Assembly: GCF_900107095.1 (NCBI RefSeq)
Contig: NZ_FNOR01000004.1
Location: forward strand, 186,001 to 250,000
DNA: 64,000 nucleotides
Direction of reading: 5' to 3'
Source of the DNA: Collimonas sp. OK242
Lineage (GTDB): Bacteria; Pseudomonadota; Gammaproteobacteria; Burkholderiales; Burkholderiaceae_D
Part shown: positions 1 to 7,515 of the stretch, piece by piece
How the letters are laid out: every line of letters begins with the position of its first letter
Numbering within the stretch: the first letter of the stretch is position 1
Notes under the pieces: model-generated
Seen by the model: the letters and a program-made list of their open reading frames with translations, nothing else
Database searches by the model: none
Told to the model about the DNA's origin: nothing
Made by a program: the position numbers and the translations under genes

Positions 1-313
1 AGTCGCGGCCTATGATGAATGCCTGCGCCAGGCCGTCCGGAGCCGGCTGCACAGCGTAGCTAAGTTCAATCCCCCATTGTCGGCCGTCACCCAGCAATTC
101 CTTAAAGCGAGGTGTATCTTGAGGTGTCGAAATGATCAGAATTTCTCGTATCCCAGCCAGCATCAGCGTGGTCAGCGGATAATAAATCATCGGTTTGTCG
201 TACACCGGCAGCAATTGCTTGGAGACTGCCATGGTAACGGGATACAGACGAGTGCCTGAGCCTCCGGCGAGAATAATTCCTTTACGATTTTGGGATGTCG
301 TCAGTGTTGTCAT
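1..313 (-). CDS. rfbA: Glucose-1-phosphate thymidylyltransferase, partial (C-terminus off the window)
   Basis: RfbA joins dTTP and glucose-1-phosphate to make dTDP-glucose, the first step of dTDP-L-rhamnose synthesis for lipopolysaccharide or exopolysaccharide. About 104 N-terminal residues of the usual 290 or so are visible. They contain the nucleotide-binding signature GGSGTRLYP and the following [17 protein letters not shown] segment, both typical of the family. Its ATG overlaps the TAA stop of rfbB by one base (TAATG), so the two genes are translationally coupled. The rest of the gene, and probably rfbC and rfbD, would lie to the left of the window. Confidence 0.95.
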   Translation of the reverse strand, partial: MTTLTTSQNRKGIILAGGSGTRLYPVTMAVSKQLLPVYDKPMIYYPLTTLMLAGIREILIISTPQDTPRFKELLGDGRQWGIELSYAVQPAPDGLAQAFIIGRD

Positions 314-1392
314 TACACACTCTCCGCCGAACTTTGACGTTGCTCATAATTTTTCTCAACCCATTTCAGATAGTCACCGGACTGAACATCTTTGACCCAA
401 TCCTGATTCGCAAGGTACCACTGCACCGTCTTACGAATGCCGGTATCGAAAGTTTCCACCGGTTTCCAGCCCAGTTCGCGTTCGATCTTGCGCGCATCAA
501 TGGCGTAGCGGCGGTCATGGCCAGGGCGGTCGGTGACGTAAGTAATTTGATCGCGATAGCTACCCGCTGCCTTCGGATCGAGTTCATCCAGAATATCGCA
601 TAGCGTATGGACCACCTCCAGATTGGCCTTCTCATTCCAGCCGCCAATGTTGTAGACCTCACCAGGCTTGCCGGCTTCCAGTACGCGGCGAATCGCGGCG
701 CAGTGATCGCTCACATAGAGCCAATCGCGCACTTGCTGTCCGTCGCCATATATCGGCAACGGCTTGCCGGCGCGGGCATTGGTGATAATCAGCGGAATCA
801 GTTTTTCCGGGAAATGGTAGGAACCGTAATTGTTGGAGCAGTTGGTAGTCAGCGTCGGCAAGCCATAGGTATGGTGGTAGGAGCGGACCAGATGGTCGGA
901 GGCGGCTTTCGATGCCGAATAGGGGCTGTTAGGTGCGTACTGCGTGTTTTCGGTGAACGGTGCGTCAGTTGGGCCCAGCGTGCCATAGACCTCGTCGGTC
1001 GAGACGTGCAGAAAGCGGAATGCTGCTTTTTCGACATCTGGCAGAGCGCTCCAATAGGAGCGGGCAGCTTCGAGCAATCCGAAAGTGCCATTGACATTGG
1101 TTTCCACAAAAGCCGCAGGCCCGTGGATGGAGCGATCGACATGGCTTTCCGCTGCGAAGTGGACAATCGCGCGCGGCTTGTATTGCGCCAGAAGAGCGGC
1201 AACCTGTGCGGTATCGCCGATATCGCCCTGTACAAAGATATGGCGTGGATCCTGGCGAACGCTCGCCAGATTATTCATGTTGCCGGCGTAAGTCAGCTTA
1301 TCGAAATTAATCACCGGTTCGTCATTTTGCGCCAACCAGTCGAGTACGAAATTGGAACCAATAAACCCGGCTCCGCCAGTAATAAAAATCAT
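313..1392 (-). CDS. rfbB: dTDP-glucose 4,6-dehydratase
   Basis: RfbB (RmlB) is an NAD-dependent short-chain dehydrogenase/reductase that turns dTDP-glucose into dTDP-4-keto-6-deoxyglucose in the dTDP-rhamnose pathway. The 359-residue length is normal. An N-terminal Rossmann motif [10 protein letters not shown] lies at about residues 5-14, the catalytic STDEVYG at about 130, and the YSASK Tyr/Lys pair at about 158-162. The start is supported by an AGGA sequence about nine bases upstream of the ATG. It is the first visible gene of an rfbBA operon reading leftwards out of the window. Confidence 0.97.
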   Translation of the reverse strand: MIFITGGAGFIGSNFVLDWLAQNDEPVINFDKLTYAGNMNNLASVRQDPRHIFVQGDIGDTAQVAALLAQYKPRAIVHFAAESHVDRSIHGPAAFVETNVNGTFGLLEAARSYWSALPDVEKAAFRFLHVSTDEVYGTLGPTDAPFTENTQYAPNSPYSASKAASDHLVRSYHHTYGLPTLTTNCSNNYGSYHFPEKLIPLIITNARAGKPLPIYGDGQQVRDWLYVSDHCAAIRRVLEAGKPGEVYNIGGWNEKANLEVVHTLCDILDELDPKAAGSYRDQITYVTDRPGHDRRYAIDARKIERELGWKPVETFDTGIRKTVQWYLANQDWVKDVQSGDYLKWVEKNYEQRQSSAESV

Positions 1393-1783
1393 GTATATGT
1401 CCTAAAAATAGGGTTCTGAAGGCCATGCCCGATGAGCGCTCAATGTCGTGCGCTTCCTCGAAATCACCAGATTCGTGCGTAACCCTGAATTATCCACTAT
1501 TGGCGGCTAATATAAGTTACCTAAATAACATTTAACGATCTTTAAACCGGTACATATTGGTAAGCGATGTAACATTTTGTTGCGAAACAACAACTCGACA
1601 ATATTTGGGAGCACCAGTCAGCCTCAGACAATAATAAATATAGGAAGTGCCCCTAGCCGCTGCCGCTCAACATCGCGTGTAATTTGTGTACCTGTCCCGC
1701 CTACTGAAAACATAAGCAGCTACTCAACAACCCGACCGGCAATCTACAATAGCGAACCTCAATTGCCGCAATCGCTACGAAAT
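1393..1783. other. AT-rich divergent intergenic region between rfbB and apaH
   Basis: These 391 bases separate rfbB (minus) and apaH (plus), so promoters for both should lie here. The centre (about 1480-1640) is clearly richer in A+T than the flanking genes. An open frame runs upstream of apaH through this region, but its translation is low-complexity and unlike ApaH proteins, so I do not count it as coding. A small perfect hairpin (TTGTTG at 1577-1582, CAACAA at 1588-1593) has no U-tract. I could not identify a convincing -35/-10 pair on either strand. Confidence 0.5.
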
Positions 1784-2617
1784 ATGACATCGATCAGTTC
1801 CACCCTATTTGCCATCGGCGACTTGCAAGGCTGCCACCAAAGCTTGCTGGATCTGCTAAAACGCATTGACGCAAGCAGCCCCGGCGCGCGCCTGATCTTC
1901 GTCGGCGACCTGGTCAACCGCGGCCCGCAGTCGCTGGCAACGCTCAGGCTGGTCCGCTCACTCGGCGATCGCGCGCAAGCCCTGCTCGGCAATCACGACT
2001 TGCATTTGCTGGCCGCCGCACATGGCATCCGCAAACTCCATCGCAGCGACACACTGGATGAAATTCTCAACGCCCCCGATCGCGACGAGTTACTCGACTG
2101 GTTAAGGCAGCGCCCGCTGGCGTTGCTGGAAGATGGCCATTTATTTGTACATGCCGGCACGCTGCCGCAATGGACTGTGGCTAAAACAATATCGCTGGCG
2201 CAAGAAGTTGAAAGCGTGCTGCGCGGTCCGCATTGGGTTGAATTCTTGCGTGAAATGTATGGCGACCAGCCAGCTCGCTGGGACGATGCGCTGCAAGGCA
2301 ACGCGCGCTTGCGCTGCATCGTCAACGCCTTGACACGCCTGCGTTTTTGCACCGAAGACGGCGCCATGGAATTGACTGCCAAGGGAAGCACCGGCACATC
2401 CATGCCCGGCTACCTGCCGTGGTTCGACTTGCCGCAGCGGCAGACCCAGGATGTCACGGTGGTGTGCGGGCATTGGTCAACCTTGGGGCTGGTGCTCAGG
2501 CCGAATCTGATCGGACTGGATACCGGCTGCGTGTGGGGCGGCAAACTGACTGCGGTTCGGCTGGCCGATCGCATGCTGCTTCAGGTCAGCTGTCCGCAGG
2601 CGCAGCGGCCGGGATAA
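1784..2617 (+). CDS. apaH: Bis(5'-nucleosyl)-tetraphosphatase, symmetrical
   Basis: ApaH hydrolyses diadenosine tetraphosphate to two ADP and belongs to the calcineurin-like metallophosphatases; it also acts on Np4-capped RNA in other bacteria. Metal-binding motifs are in the usual order: GDLQGC near residue 12, [10 protein letters not shown] near 45 and [10 protein letters not shown] near 70. From the ATG at 1784 the protein has 277 residues, the family's normal length. The frame stays open for a further 69 codons upstream, but that part has no ApaH similarity, so the internal start is preferred. It converges with plsC, which ends 21 bases away on the other strand. Confidence 0.95.
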   Translation: MTSISSTLFAIGDLQGCHQSLLDLLKRIDASSPGARLIFVGDLVNRGPQSLATLRLVRSLGDRAQALLGNHDLHLLAAAHGIRKLHRSDTLDEILNAPDRDELLDWLRQRPLALLEDGHLFVHAGTLPQWTVAKTISLAQEVESVLRGPHWVEFLREMYGDQPARWDDALQGNARLRCIVNALTRLRFCTEDGAMELTAKGSTGTSMPGYLPWFDLPQRQTQDVTVVCGHWSTLGLVLRPNLIGLDTGCVWGGKLTAVRLADRMLLQVSCPQAQRPG

Positions 2618-2638
2618 AACTTCAGGTCTCGACTGCGT

Positions 2639-3388
2639 CTAGGCGACCTCTTCTTTTTCCGTCACCCCCAATGCCTCTGCAATCGCGGCGCGCGCGATGA
2701 CTGCCAGGTCGCGGCGATGCAATCCTGTCGTATCGATGGGCGCCAGTTGCATCAGCTCGGCTCTCATGGGGGGAGCTTGCAAAATCGCCAGCATGCTTTG
2801 GGCAAAGGTCATGTCGCCGATGAAGTCCGCGGCTGGATGCAGCGCTCCGTGCTGATCCAGATAGCGCAAGGCGTAAGGCTGGACCGGTGCTTTCGCATCG
2901 AGCGCGGCCTCGAACAGATTGGCGTGGAAAGGCAGGACCGAACCCTGCGCCGCCGTGGTTCCTTCGGGGAAGAAGGCTACTCTGGCGCCGGCTTCAATAC
3001 TGGTCACCAGGCCCTGGAATATGCGCCGTACATCGCGCTGCTTGCCGCGCGCGATAAAAATCGTGCCGCCTTTTTCGCACAGCCAGCCGAGCAAGGGCCA
3101 GTCGCGGATATCCGATTTGCCTACGAACTGGCAAGTCTGGATCGAGTTGATGACGAAGATATCGAGCCACGACACGTGATTGGCAACGATCAGGGCGCGA
3201 GCTGCCGCTGCGCTGTTTTGCGGGTTGCTTAGCGTGACCTGGACCCGGCAGATTGCCAGCAGCTCGATCGACCAGCGCCGTATGCGCAACTGCCGCCCCG
3301 CCGTATCGATCAGCGGGAACACGACGGCGCAGGTCCACAAGCCTATCACCAGATGCATCAGCACCCGTATCAAACGCAAGCCGCTCAT
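2639..3388 (-). CDS. plsC: 1-acyl-sn-glycerol-3-phosphate acyltransferase family protein
   Basis: The protein (249 residues) is an inner-membrane acyltransferase of the PlsC/LPLAT family, which moves an acyl chain onto lysophosphatidic acid or a similar lysolipid. The catalytic HX4D box is present as NHVSWLDI, and the substrate motif as FFPEGTT. A hydrophobic N-terminal segment (LMHLVIGLWTCAVVFPLI) anchors it. Its ATG overlaps the pyrC stop codon by four bases, so it is the last gene of the yqgE-pyrC block. The exact acceptor is not certain, since ornithine-lipid OlsA-type enzymes look similar. Confidence 0.85.
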   Translation of the reverse strand: MSGLRLIRVLMHLVIGLWTCAVVFPLIDTAGRQLRIRRWSIELLAICRVQVTLSNPQNSAAAARALIVANHVSWLDIFVINSIQTCQFVGKSDIRDWPLLGWLCEKGGTIFIARGKQRDVRRIFQGLVTSIEAGARVAFFPEGTTAAQGSVLPFHANLFEAALDAKAPVQPYALRYLDQHGALHPAADFIGDMTFAQSMLAILQAPPMRAELMQLAPIDTTGLHRRDLAVIARAAIAEALGVTEKEEVA

Positions 3389-4674
3389 ACACGCTCGAAT
3401 GCTATATGACCGGCCACAATCGTGGTCTTGACCCTTCCGCTCAGCTCATACCCGAGAAACGGCGTGTGCTTGCCCTGGCTGGCCAACTCTTTGGCTTCCA
3501 CTTTCCAACGTACGGCCGGATCGAAAATGCAGATATCGGCGATGCTGCCAAGCGCCAGCTGGCCGGCCGGCAAGCCAGCCACGCGGGCCGCATCGTTGGT
3601 GATCTTCGCCAATGCCCGGCTGAGTCCTTGCTGCGCCGGAGACACGCATTCCTCGGCCCATTTCAAGGCCAGCGACAGCAGCAGTTCGAGTCCGGTGGCG
3701 CCGGGCGTCGCTTCGCCGAACGGCAGCAATTTTTCGTCGTCGTCGACCGGCGTATGGTCGGAACAGATCGCATCGATGGTGCCATCCAGCAGCGCCTGCC
3801 GGATGGCGTCGCGATCGCGTTGCGAACGGAACGGCGGCGTCATTCTTGCATTGGAGTCGAAGAAACCGATATCGACATCCGTCATGTGGATGTGGTGGGC
3901 GCCGACGTCGCAGCTGATCGGCAAGCCTTCTTTCTTGGCGGTCCTGATCAACTCCAGACCCGGAGCCGAAGAAATCCGGCATAAATGCACGCGGGCGCCG
4001 GTCGCGCGCACCAGTTCAAAAATGGTATGCAGGCGTATCGTTTCGGCCATGGTAGGCACGCCCGACAGCCCGAGTCGCGAAGCAACCGCGCCGCTATGGG
4101 CAATCCCGCCATGCCCCAGATGAGGATCTTGCGGACGCAGCCAGACAGTGTAGTCAAAGGTCCGCGCGTACTGCAAGGCGCGCAGCAGCACGGTGGTGTC
4201 CAGAATCGGCTCTTCGGCCTGGGCGAAACCGATACAGCCGGCATCGGTCAGTTCCGCCATTTCCGTCAGCTCCTTGCCCTTGAGCCCGACCGTCAAGGCG
4301 CCGAGCGGGTAGACGTGCGCCTGGTTCAAGCTCTTGGCGCGGTGCTTCAGCATTTCCACCAGGCCCGGCTCATCCAGCACCGGATCGGTGTCCGGCGGAC
4401 ATACCAGGCTGGTGACGCCGCCTTGCATGGCGGCCTGCATTTCCGATTCCAGCGTAGCTTTGTATTCGTAACCGGGCTCACGCAGCCGCGCACTCAGATC
4501 GACCAGGCCCGGCGTCACAACCAGGCCGCTGGCATCAATCGTCTTGTTGGCGGAAAAATCGGCGGGGGCGGCGCCAACGCCGACGATCTTGCCGGCGGCA
4601 ATAAACAGATCCTGTTGCGCGTCGATATTGTTTGCGGGGTCGATCAGACGGCCGTTTTTGATGTGAAGTTTCAT
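3385..4674 (-). CDS. pyrC: Dihydroorotase-like protein (probably non-catalytic PyrC' subunit)
   Basis: This 429-residue protein has the amidohydrolase fold of type I dihydroorotases, including LREPG, the DVGAHHIH segment and SDHTPVDD. The zinc-binding HxH that normally precedes LREPG is replaced: the segment reads PGLVDLSARLREPG, with Ser61 and Arg63 where the two histidines belong. This matches the non-catalytic PyrC' known from pseudomonads, which is required to assemble active aspartate transcarbamoylase with PyrB. It lies 74 bases downstream of pyrB, as expected for such a partner. A catalytic dihydroorotase should then exist elsewhere in the genome. The first residues (MKLHIKNGRLIDP) are typical of the family and support the start. 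Confidence 0.92.
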   Translation of the reverse strand: MKLHIKNGRLIDPANNIDAQQDLFIAAGKIVGVGAAPADFSANKTIDASGLVVTPGLVDLSARLREPGYEYKATLESEMQAAMQGGVTSLVCPPDTDPVLDEPGLVEMLKHRAKSLNQAHVYPLGALTVGLKGKELTEMAELTDAGCIGFAQAEEPILDTTVLLRALQYARTFDYTVWLRPQDPHLGHGGIAHSGAVASRLGLSGVPTMAETIRLHTIFELVRATGARVHLCRISSAPGLELIRTAKKEGLPISCDVGAHHIHMTDVDIGFFDSNARMTPPFRSQRDRDAIRQALLDGTIDAICSDHTPVDDDEKLLPFGEATPGATGLELLLSLALKWAEECVSPAQQGLSRALAKITNDAARVAGLPAGQLALGSIADICIFDPAVRWKVEAKELASQGKHTPFLGYELSGRVKTTIVAGHIAFERV

Positions 4675-4748
4675 CTGTAAATGTTAGGGCGATTCAATAA
4701 ATAATTGTCTGGATCAAGGCTGCAACTCAGTGTCAGCTCGGCATCCAC

Positions 4749-5708
4749 TCAGTTCCCGGCCAGAATGCTCATTACCGCCATCCGCACCGCGATGCCGAAT
4801 GTCACCTGCGGCAAAATCACCGCCTGCGCACCGTCGGCAACGGCGGAATCGATTTCCACGCCACGGTTCATCGGCCCCGGATGCATCACAATGGCATCCG
4901 GCTTGGCCAGCGCCAGGCGTTCGGGCGTCAGGCCGTAGCTCTTGAAAAATTCTTGCGCCGACGGCAGCAGCGCGCCGCTCATGCGCTCATTCTGCAAGCG
5001 CAGCATGATGATCACGTCGACGCCTTTCAAACCTTCGTTCATGTCGGTGAATACGCGCACGCCCATTTGCTCGAGGCCGCTCGGCAGCAAAGTGCGCGGT
5101 CCGATGGCGCGCACTTCCGGCACGCCCAAGGTCGTCAATCCGTGGATGTCCGAGCGCGCAACCCGGCTATGCAGGATGTCGCCGACAATCGCTACCGTCA
5201 GATTGCTGAAATCCTTTTTGTAATGCCGGATCGTGTACATGTCCAGCAAGCCCTGGGTCGGATGCGCATGGCGGCCATCGCCTGCATTCACCACGTGGAC
5301 ATGGTGCTGCCCGGTATCGGTGAGGTGCTTGGCGATCAGGTAAGGCGCGCCGGATTGGGCGTGACGCACCACGAACATGTCGGCGTGCATCGCCGACAGA
5401 TTGTCGATCGTATCCAGCAGCGATTCGCCCTTGCTGGCGCTGGAGGCGGAAATATTCAGGTTGATGACGTCGGCCGACAAGCGCTTGGAGGCGATCTCGA
5501 AAGTGGTGCGGGTGCGGGTCGAGTTTTCGAAAAACAGATTGAATACGCTTTTGCCGCGCATCAGCGGTACTTTTTTTACATCGCGGTCGCTGACGCCGAC
5601 AAATGAAGATGCGGTATCCAGGATATGGGTCACCACCGAAGTCGGCAATCCTTCTATGGTCAACAGATGTTGCAGTTCGCCGTTTTTATTCAGTTGGGGA
5701 TTAAGCAT
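4749..5708 (-). CDS. pyrB: Aspartate carbamoyltransferase catalytic subunit
   Basis: PyrB condenses carbamoyl phosphate and aspartate, the committed step of pyrimidine synthesis. The 319-residue protein has the carbamoyl-phosphate loop [10 protein letters not shown] at about residues 60-70, the [14 protein letters not shown] segment and the C-terminal [10 protein letters not shown] motif. No pyrI regulatory gene is adjacent. Instead pyrB sits between pyrR (8-base overlap) and a dihydroorotase-like gene, the class A arrangement in which PyrB and PyrC' form one large complex. Confidence 0.97.
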   Translation of the reverse strand: MLNPQLNKNGELQHLLTIEGLPTSVVTHILDTASSFVGVSDRDVKKVPLMRGKSVFNLFFENSTRTRTTFEIASKRLSADVINLNISASSASKGESLLDTIDNLSAMHADMFVVRHAQSGAPYLIAKHLTDTGQHHVHVVNAGDGRHAHPTQGLLDMYTIRHYKKDFSNLTVAIVGDILHSRVARSDIHGLTTLGVPEVRAIGPRTLLPSGLEQMGVRVFTDMNEGLKGVDVIIMLRLQNERMSGALLPSAQEFFKSYGLTPERLALAKPDAIVMHPGPMNRGVEIDSAVADGAQAVILPQVTFGIAVRMAVMSILAGN

Positions 5709-6222
5709 TAGAGTGCACCATCAGGGAAAAGCTGCCGTCGTCGGCGCGTTGAAGTTGTAGGGATTGGCCTGGCTGCAGCGTGACCGCATCGGCGACAAAA
5801 TCGGCTGCCACCGGCAGATCCCGCTCGCCGCGATCGATCATTGCCGCCAGCATGATTTTTGCAGGGCGGCCGTAGTCGAACAATTCGTTGATCGCCGCGC
5901 GCGTGGTGCGCCCGGTGTACAGCACGTCGTCCACCAGCAGGATGGTGGCGCCGTTGACATCGAACGGGATCTGGGTCGGCTTGACGTCGCTACGCAAGCC
6001 CTTTTCAGAATAGTCGTCGCGATAGAACGATACGTCGATAAAGCCGAGGCGTTCGTCCGGAGGCAATTGCAGGGCCGCGACCAGACGTTCGGCGATCCAT
6101 GCGCCGCCTGAATAAATACCGACTATGGCGACATTGTCGACCTGCGCCAACGCTGCTTTTACTTTCGCCTCAAGCACCTGATACAGTGCTTCGGCATCGA
6201 ATTGGGGAGTGGTTGTAGTCAT
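5701..6222 (-). CDS. pyrR: Bifunctional pyr operon regulator / uracil phosphoribosyltransferase PyrR
   Basis: PyrR is a phosphoribosyltransferase-fold protein that in Gram-positive bacteria binds pyr mRNA in response to UMP and can also make UMP from uracil and PRPP. The 173-residue protein contains the PRPP-binding signature [17 protein letters not shown]. Its 3' end overlaps pyrB by eight bases, so the two are coupled. No terminator/anti-terminator pair was seen upstream; the 62 bases before it hold an 11-bp tandem repeat instead. Whether it regulates the operon here is therefore unclear. Confidence 0.93.
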   Translation of the reverse strand: MTTTTPQFDAEALYQVLEAKVKAALAQVDNVAIVGIYSGGAWIAERLVAALQLPPDERLGFIDVSFYRDDYSEKGLRSDVKPTQIPFDVNGATILLVDDVLYTGRTTRAAINELFDYGRPAKIMLAAMIDRGERDLPVAADFVADAVTLQPGQSLQLQRADDGSFSLMVHSNA

Positions 6223-6236
6223 TGCATCTTCATCGC

Positions 6237-6287
6237 AAAATCAGAACAAAATCAGAACCAAATCAGAACCAAATCAGAACCAAATCA
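6237..6287. repeat. 11-bp tandem repeat between ruvX and pyrR
   Basis: Units of [A/C]AAATCAGAAC occur head to tail: AAAATCAGAAC at 6237-6247 and 6248-6258, CAAATCAGAAC at 6259-6269 and 6270-6280, then a partial CAAATCA at 6281-6287 that includes the ruvX stop codon. The period is exactly 11 bp, about one helical turn. It fills nearly the whole spacer before pyrR, so copy number changes would alter the distance between ruvX and pyrR. Confidence 0.9.
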
Positions 6288-6683
6288 TTCTGACAGATCA
6301 TCAAAATACTGCTGCAGAATAATCGCTGCGGCCTGGTCGTCAATCACTTCACCGCGCTGCTGCCTGATCACGGCTGACGAGTAGCGTTCATCTACCAGCA
6401 CCGTGGCGACAGCATAGCGGCCATGCAACTGATTGGCGAAGCGCTGGCAGCGGATACTCATTTCATGTGTTGCGCCATCGGGATGCAGGGGCAAGCCTAC
6501 TACGCACAGGACCGGCTGCCATTCCTTGATCAGCGCCGCGATTTCGGCAAACTTGCCGTCATTGGTGGCGGCACTGATCACCTGCAACGGTTGCGCCTGT
6601 TTCAGCAAGGTATTGCCAACGGCTACGCCGATACGCTTCAGGCCGAAATCGAAACCCAGCACAGTGCCGGTCAAACTGGTCAT
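6285..6683 (-). CDS. ruvX: Holliday junction resolvase-like protein (YqgF family)
   Basis: YqgF/RuvX is an RNase H-fold nuclease linked to processing of pre-16S rRNA and once proposed as a Holliday junction resolvase. The 132-residue protein carries the N-terminal catalytic strand GFDFGLKRIGVAVG, the VVGLPLHPDG segment and a conserved VDERYSS motif. It follows yqgE, an association conserved across proteobacteria. Its stop codon lies inside an 11-bp tandem repeat. Confidence 0.93.
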   Translation of the reverse strand: MTSLTGTVLGFDFGLKRIGVAVGNTLLKQAQPLQVISAATNDGKFAEIAALIKEWQPVLCVVGLPLHPDGATHEMSIRCQRFANQLHGRYAVATVLVDERYSSAVIRQQRGEVIDDQAAAIILQQYFDDLSE

Positions 6684-6708
6684 GCCAGGCTCCCGCGCAG
6701 GTCAATTT

Positions 6709-6744
6709 GCCATTCCGGCAACTCGTGCCACTCCGGCAACTCAC
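6709..6744. repeat. Two tandem 18-bp copies at the yqgE-ruvX junction
   Basis: GCCATTCCGGCAACTCGT (6709-6726) is followed directly by GCCACTCCGGCAACTCAC (6727-6744); 15 of 18 bases agree. The second copy contains the yqgE stop codon and the first lies in the spacer before ruvX, so this looks like a local duplication across the end of the gene. Confidence 0.8.
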
Positions 6745-7403
6745 GCACGTCCGGATTCCGCAGTCAGCATATAGGGTGAAATGCCCAGCAGATTGACTGC
6801 TGCGGCAAACCGCTCGGCAATCGGCAATTCAAAAATGATGGCGGGATCGGCAGCCACGGTCAGCCAGCCGTTGTGGACAATCTCACTTTCCAGCTGGCCG
6901 GCGCTCCAGCCGGAACATCCCAGGCTGACCAGGATCCGCTGCGGCCCGTTGCCGTGGGCGACCTCCTCCAGCACATCTTTGGAGGTGGTCATGGCGATCT
7001 GATCCGTCACTTTCAGTGTCGATGAATACTGTTTGACCGGCGTATGCAGCACAAAACCGCGCTCGACCTGGACCGGACCGCCAAACATCACGGGCCGCTC
7101 TGCCATCGGATCGCCGAATTCCAGTTCGCCCGGTCCGGGACTGATTTCAAGCTTCAGATCGATACGGTCGAATAACACCTGCATGGTCATATCGGTCGGT
7201 TTGTTGATCACAACGCCTAGCGCACCATTGGCATTATGCTCACACAAATAGACCACGGTCCCGCCAAAAACGGGGTCCAGCATGGAAGGCATTGCAATAA
7301 GGAAATGATTTGTCAGATTCAGGGACGGCGAATCCACCTCCGCACCGCTCTTGCGCGAGGGAGAATCTTCCGGAGTTGTATCGAGCTTAGCCATAGGACG
7401 CAT
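6741..7403 (-). CDS. yqgE: YqgE/AlgH family protein (UPF0301)
   Basis: Members of this family have a two-domain alpha/beta fold and no firmly established biochemical role; the name AlgH comes from a link to alginate production in Pseudomonas. The core begins at LTNHFLIAMPSMLDP, followed by VVYLCEHNANGALGVVIN, both diagnostic. From the ATG at 7403 the protein has 220 residues, some 30 more than E. coli YqgE, owing to a polar N-terminal extension. A second ATG at 7394 is equally possible, and neither has a clear ribosome binding site. It heads the yqgE-ruvX-pyrR-pyrB-pyrC'-plsC gene string. Confidence 0.88.
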   Translation of the reverse strand: MRPMAKLDTTPEDSPSRKSGAEVDSPSLNLTNHFLIAMPSMLDPVFGGTVVYLCEHNANGALGVVINKPTDMTMQVLFDRIDLKLEISPGPGELEFGDPMAERPVMFGGPVQVERGFVLHTPVKQYSSTLKVTDQIAMTTSKDVLEEVAHGNGPQRILVSLGCSGWSAGQLESEIVHNGWLTVAADPAIIFELPIAERFAAAVNLLGISPYMLTAESGRA

Positions 7404-7470
7404 TTTATCAGTTTTGAATGCGCTAAAGCCGCTTTGACAGGCTGGGCGCTGGTGCCCGCCCAAGGAATTA

Positions 7471-7508
7471 TGCGCGTGCGTGGAAAACCTGTCCTCCACA
7501 CACGCGCA
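7471..7508. terminator. Stem-loop between chpA and yqgE
   Basis: TGCGCGTGCGTGGA (7471-7484) pairs with TCCACACACGCGCA (7495-7508), with one mismatch and a 10-base loop. It lies just after the chpA stop on the minus strand. There is no U-tract on that strand, so it may be a weak terminator or a 3'-end protecting structure. Confidence 0.45.
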
Positions 7509-7515
7509 CAAAGAG

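Noticed and set aside
1577-1783. A 69-codon upstream extension of apaH
   Set aside because: The translation has no ApaH similarity, and the ATG at 1784 gives a protein of normal length.
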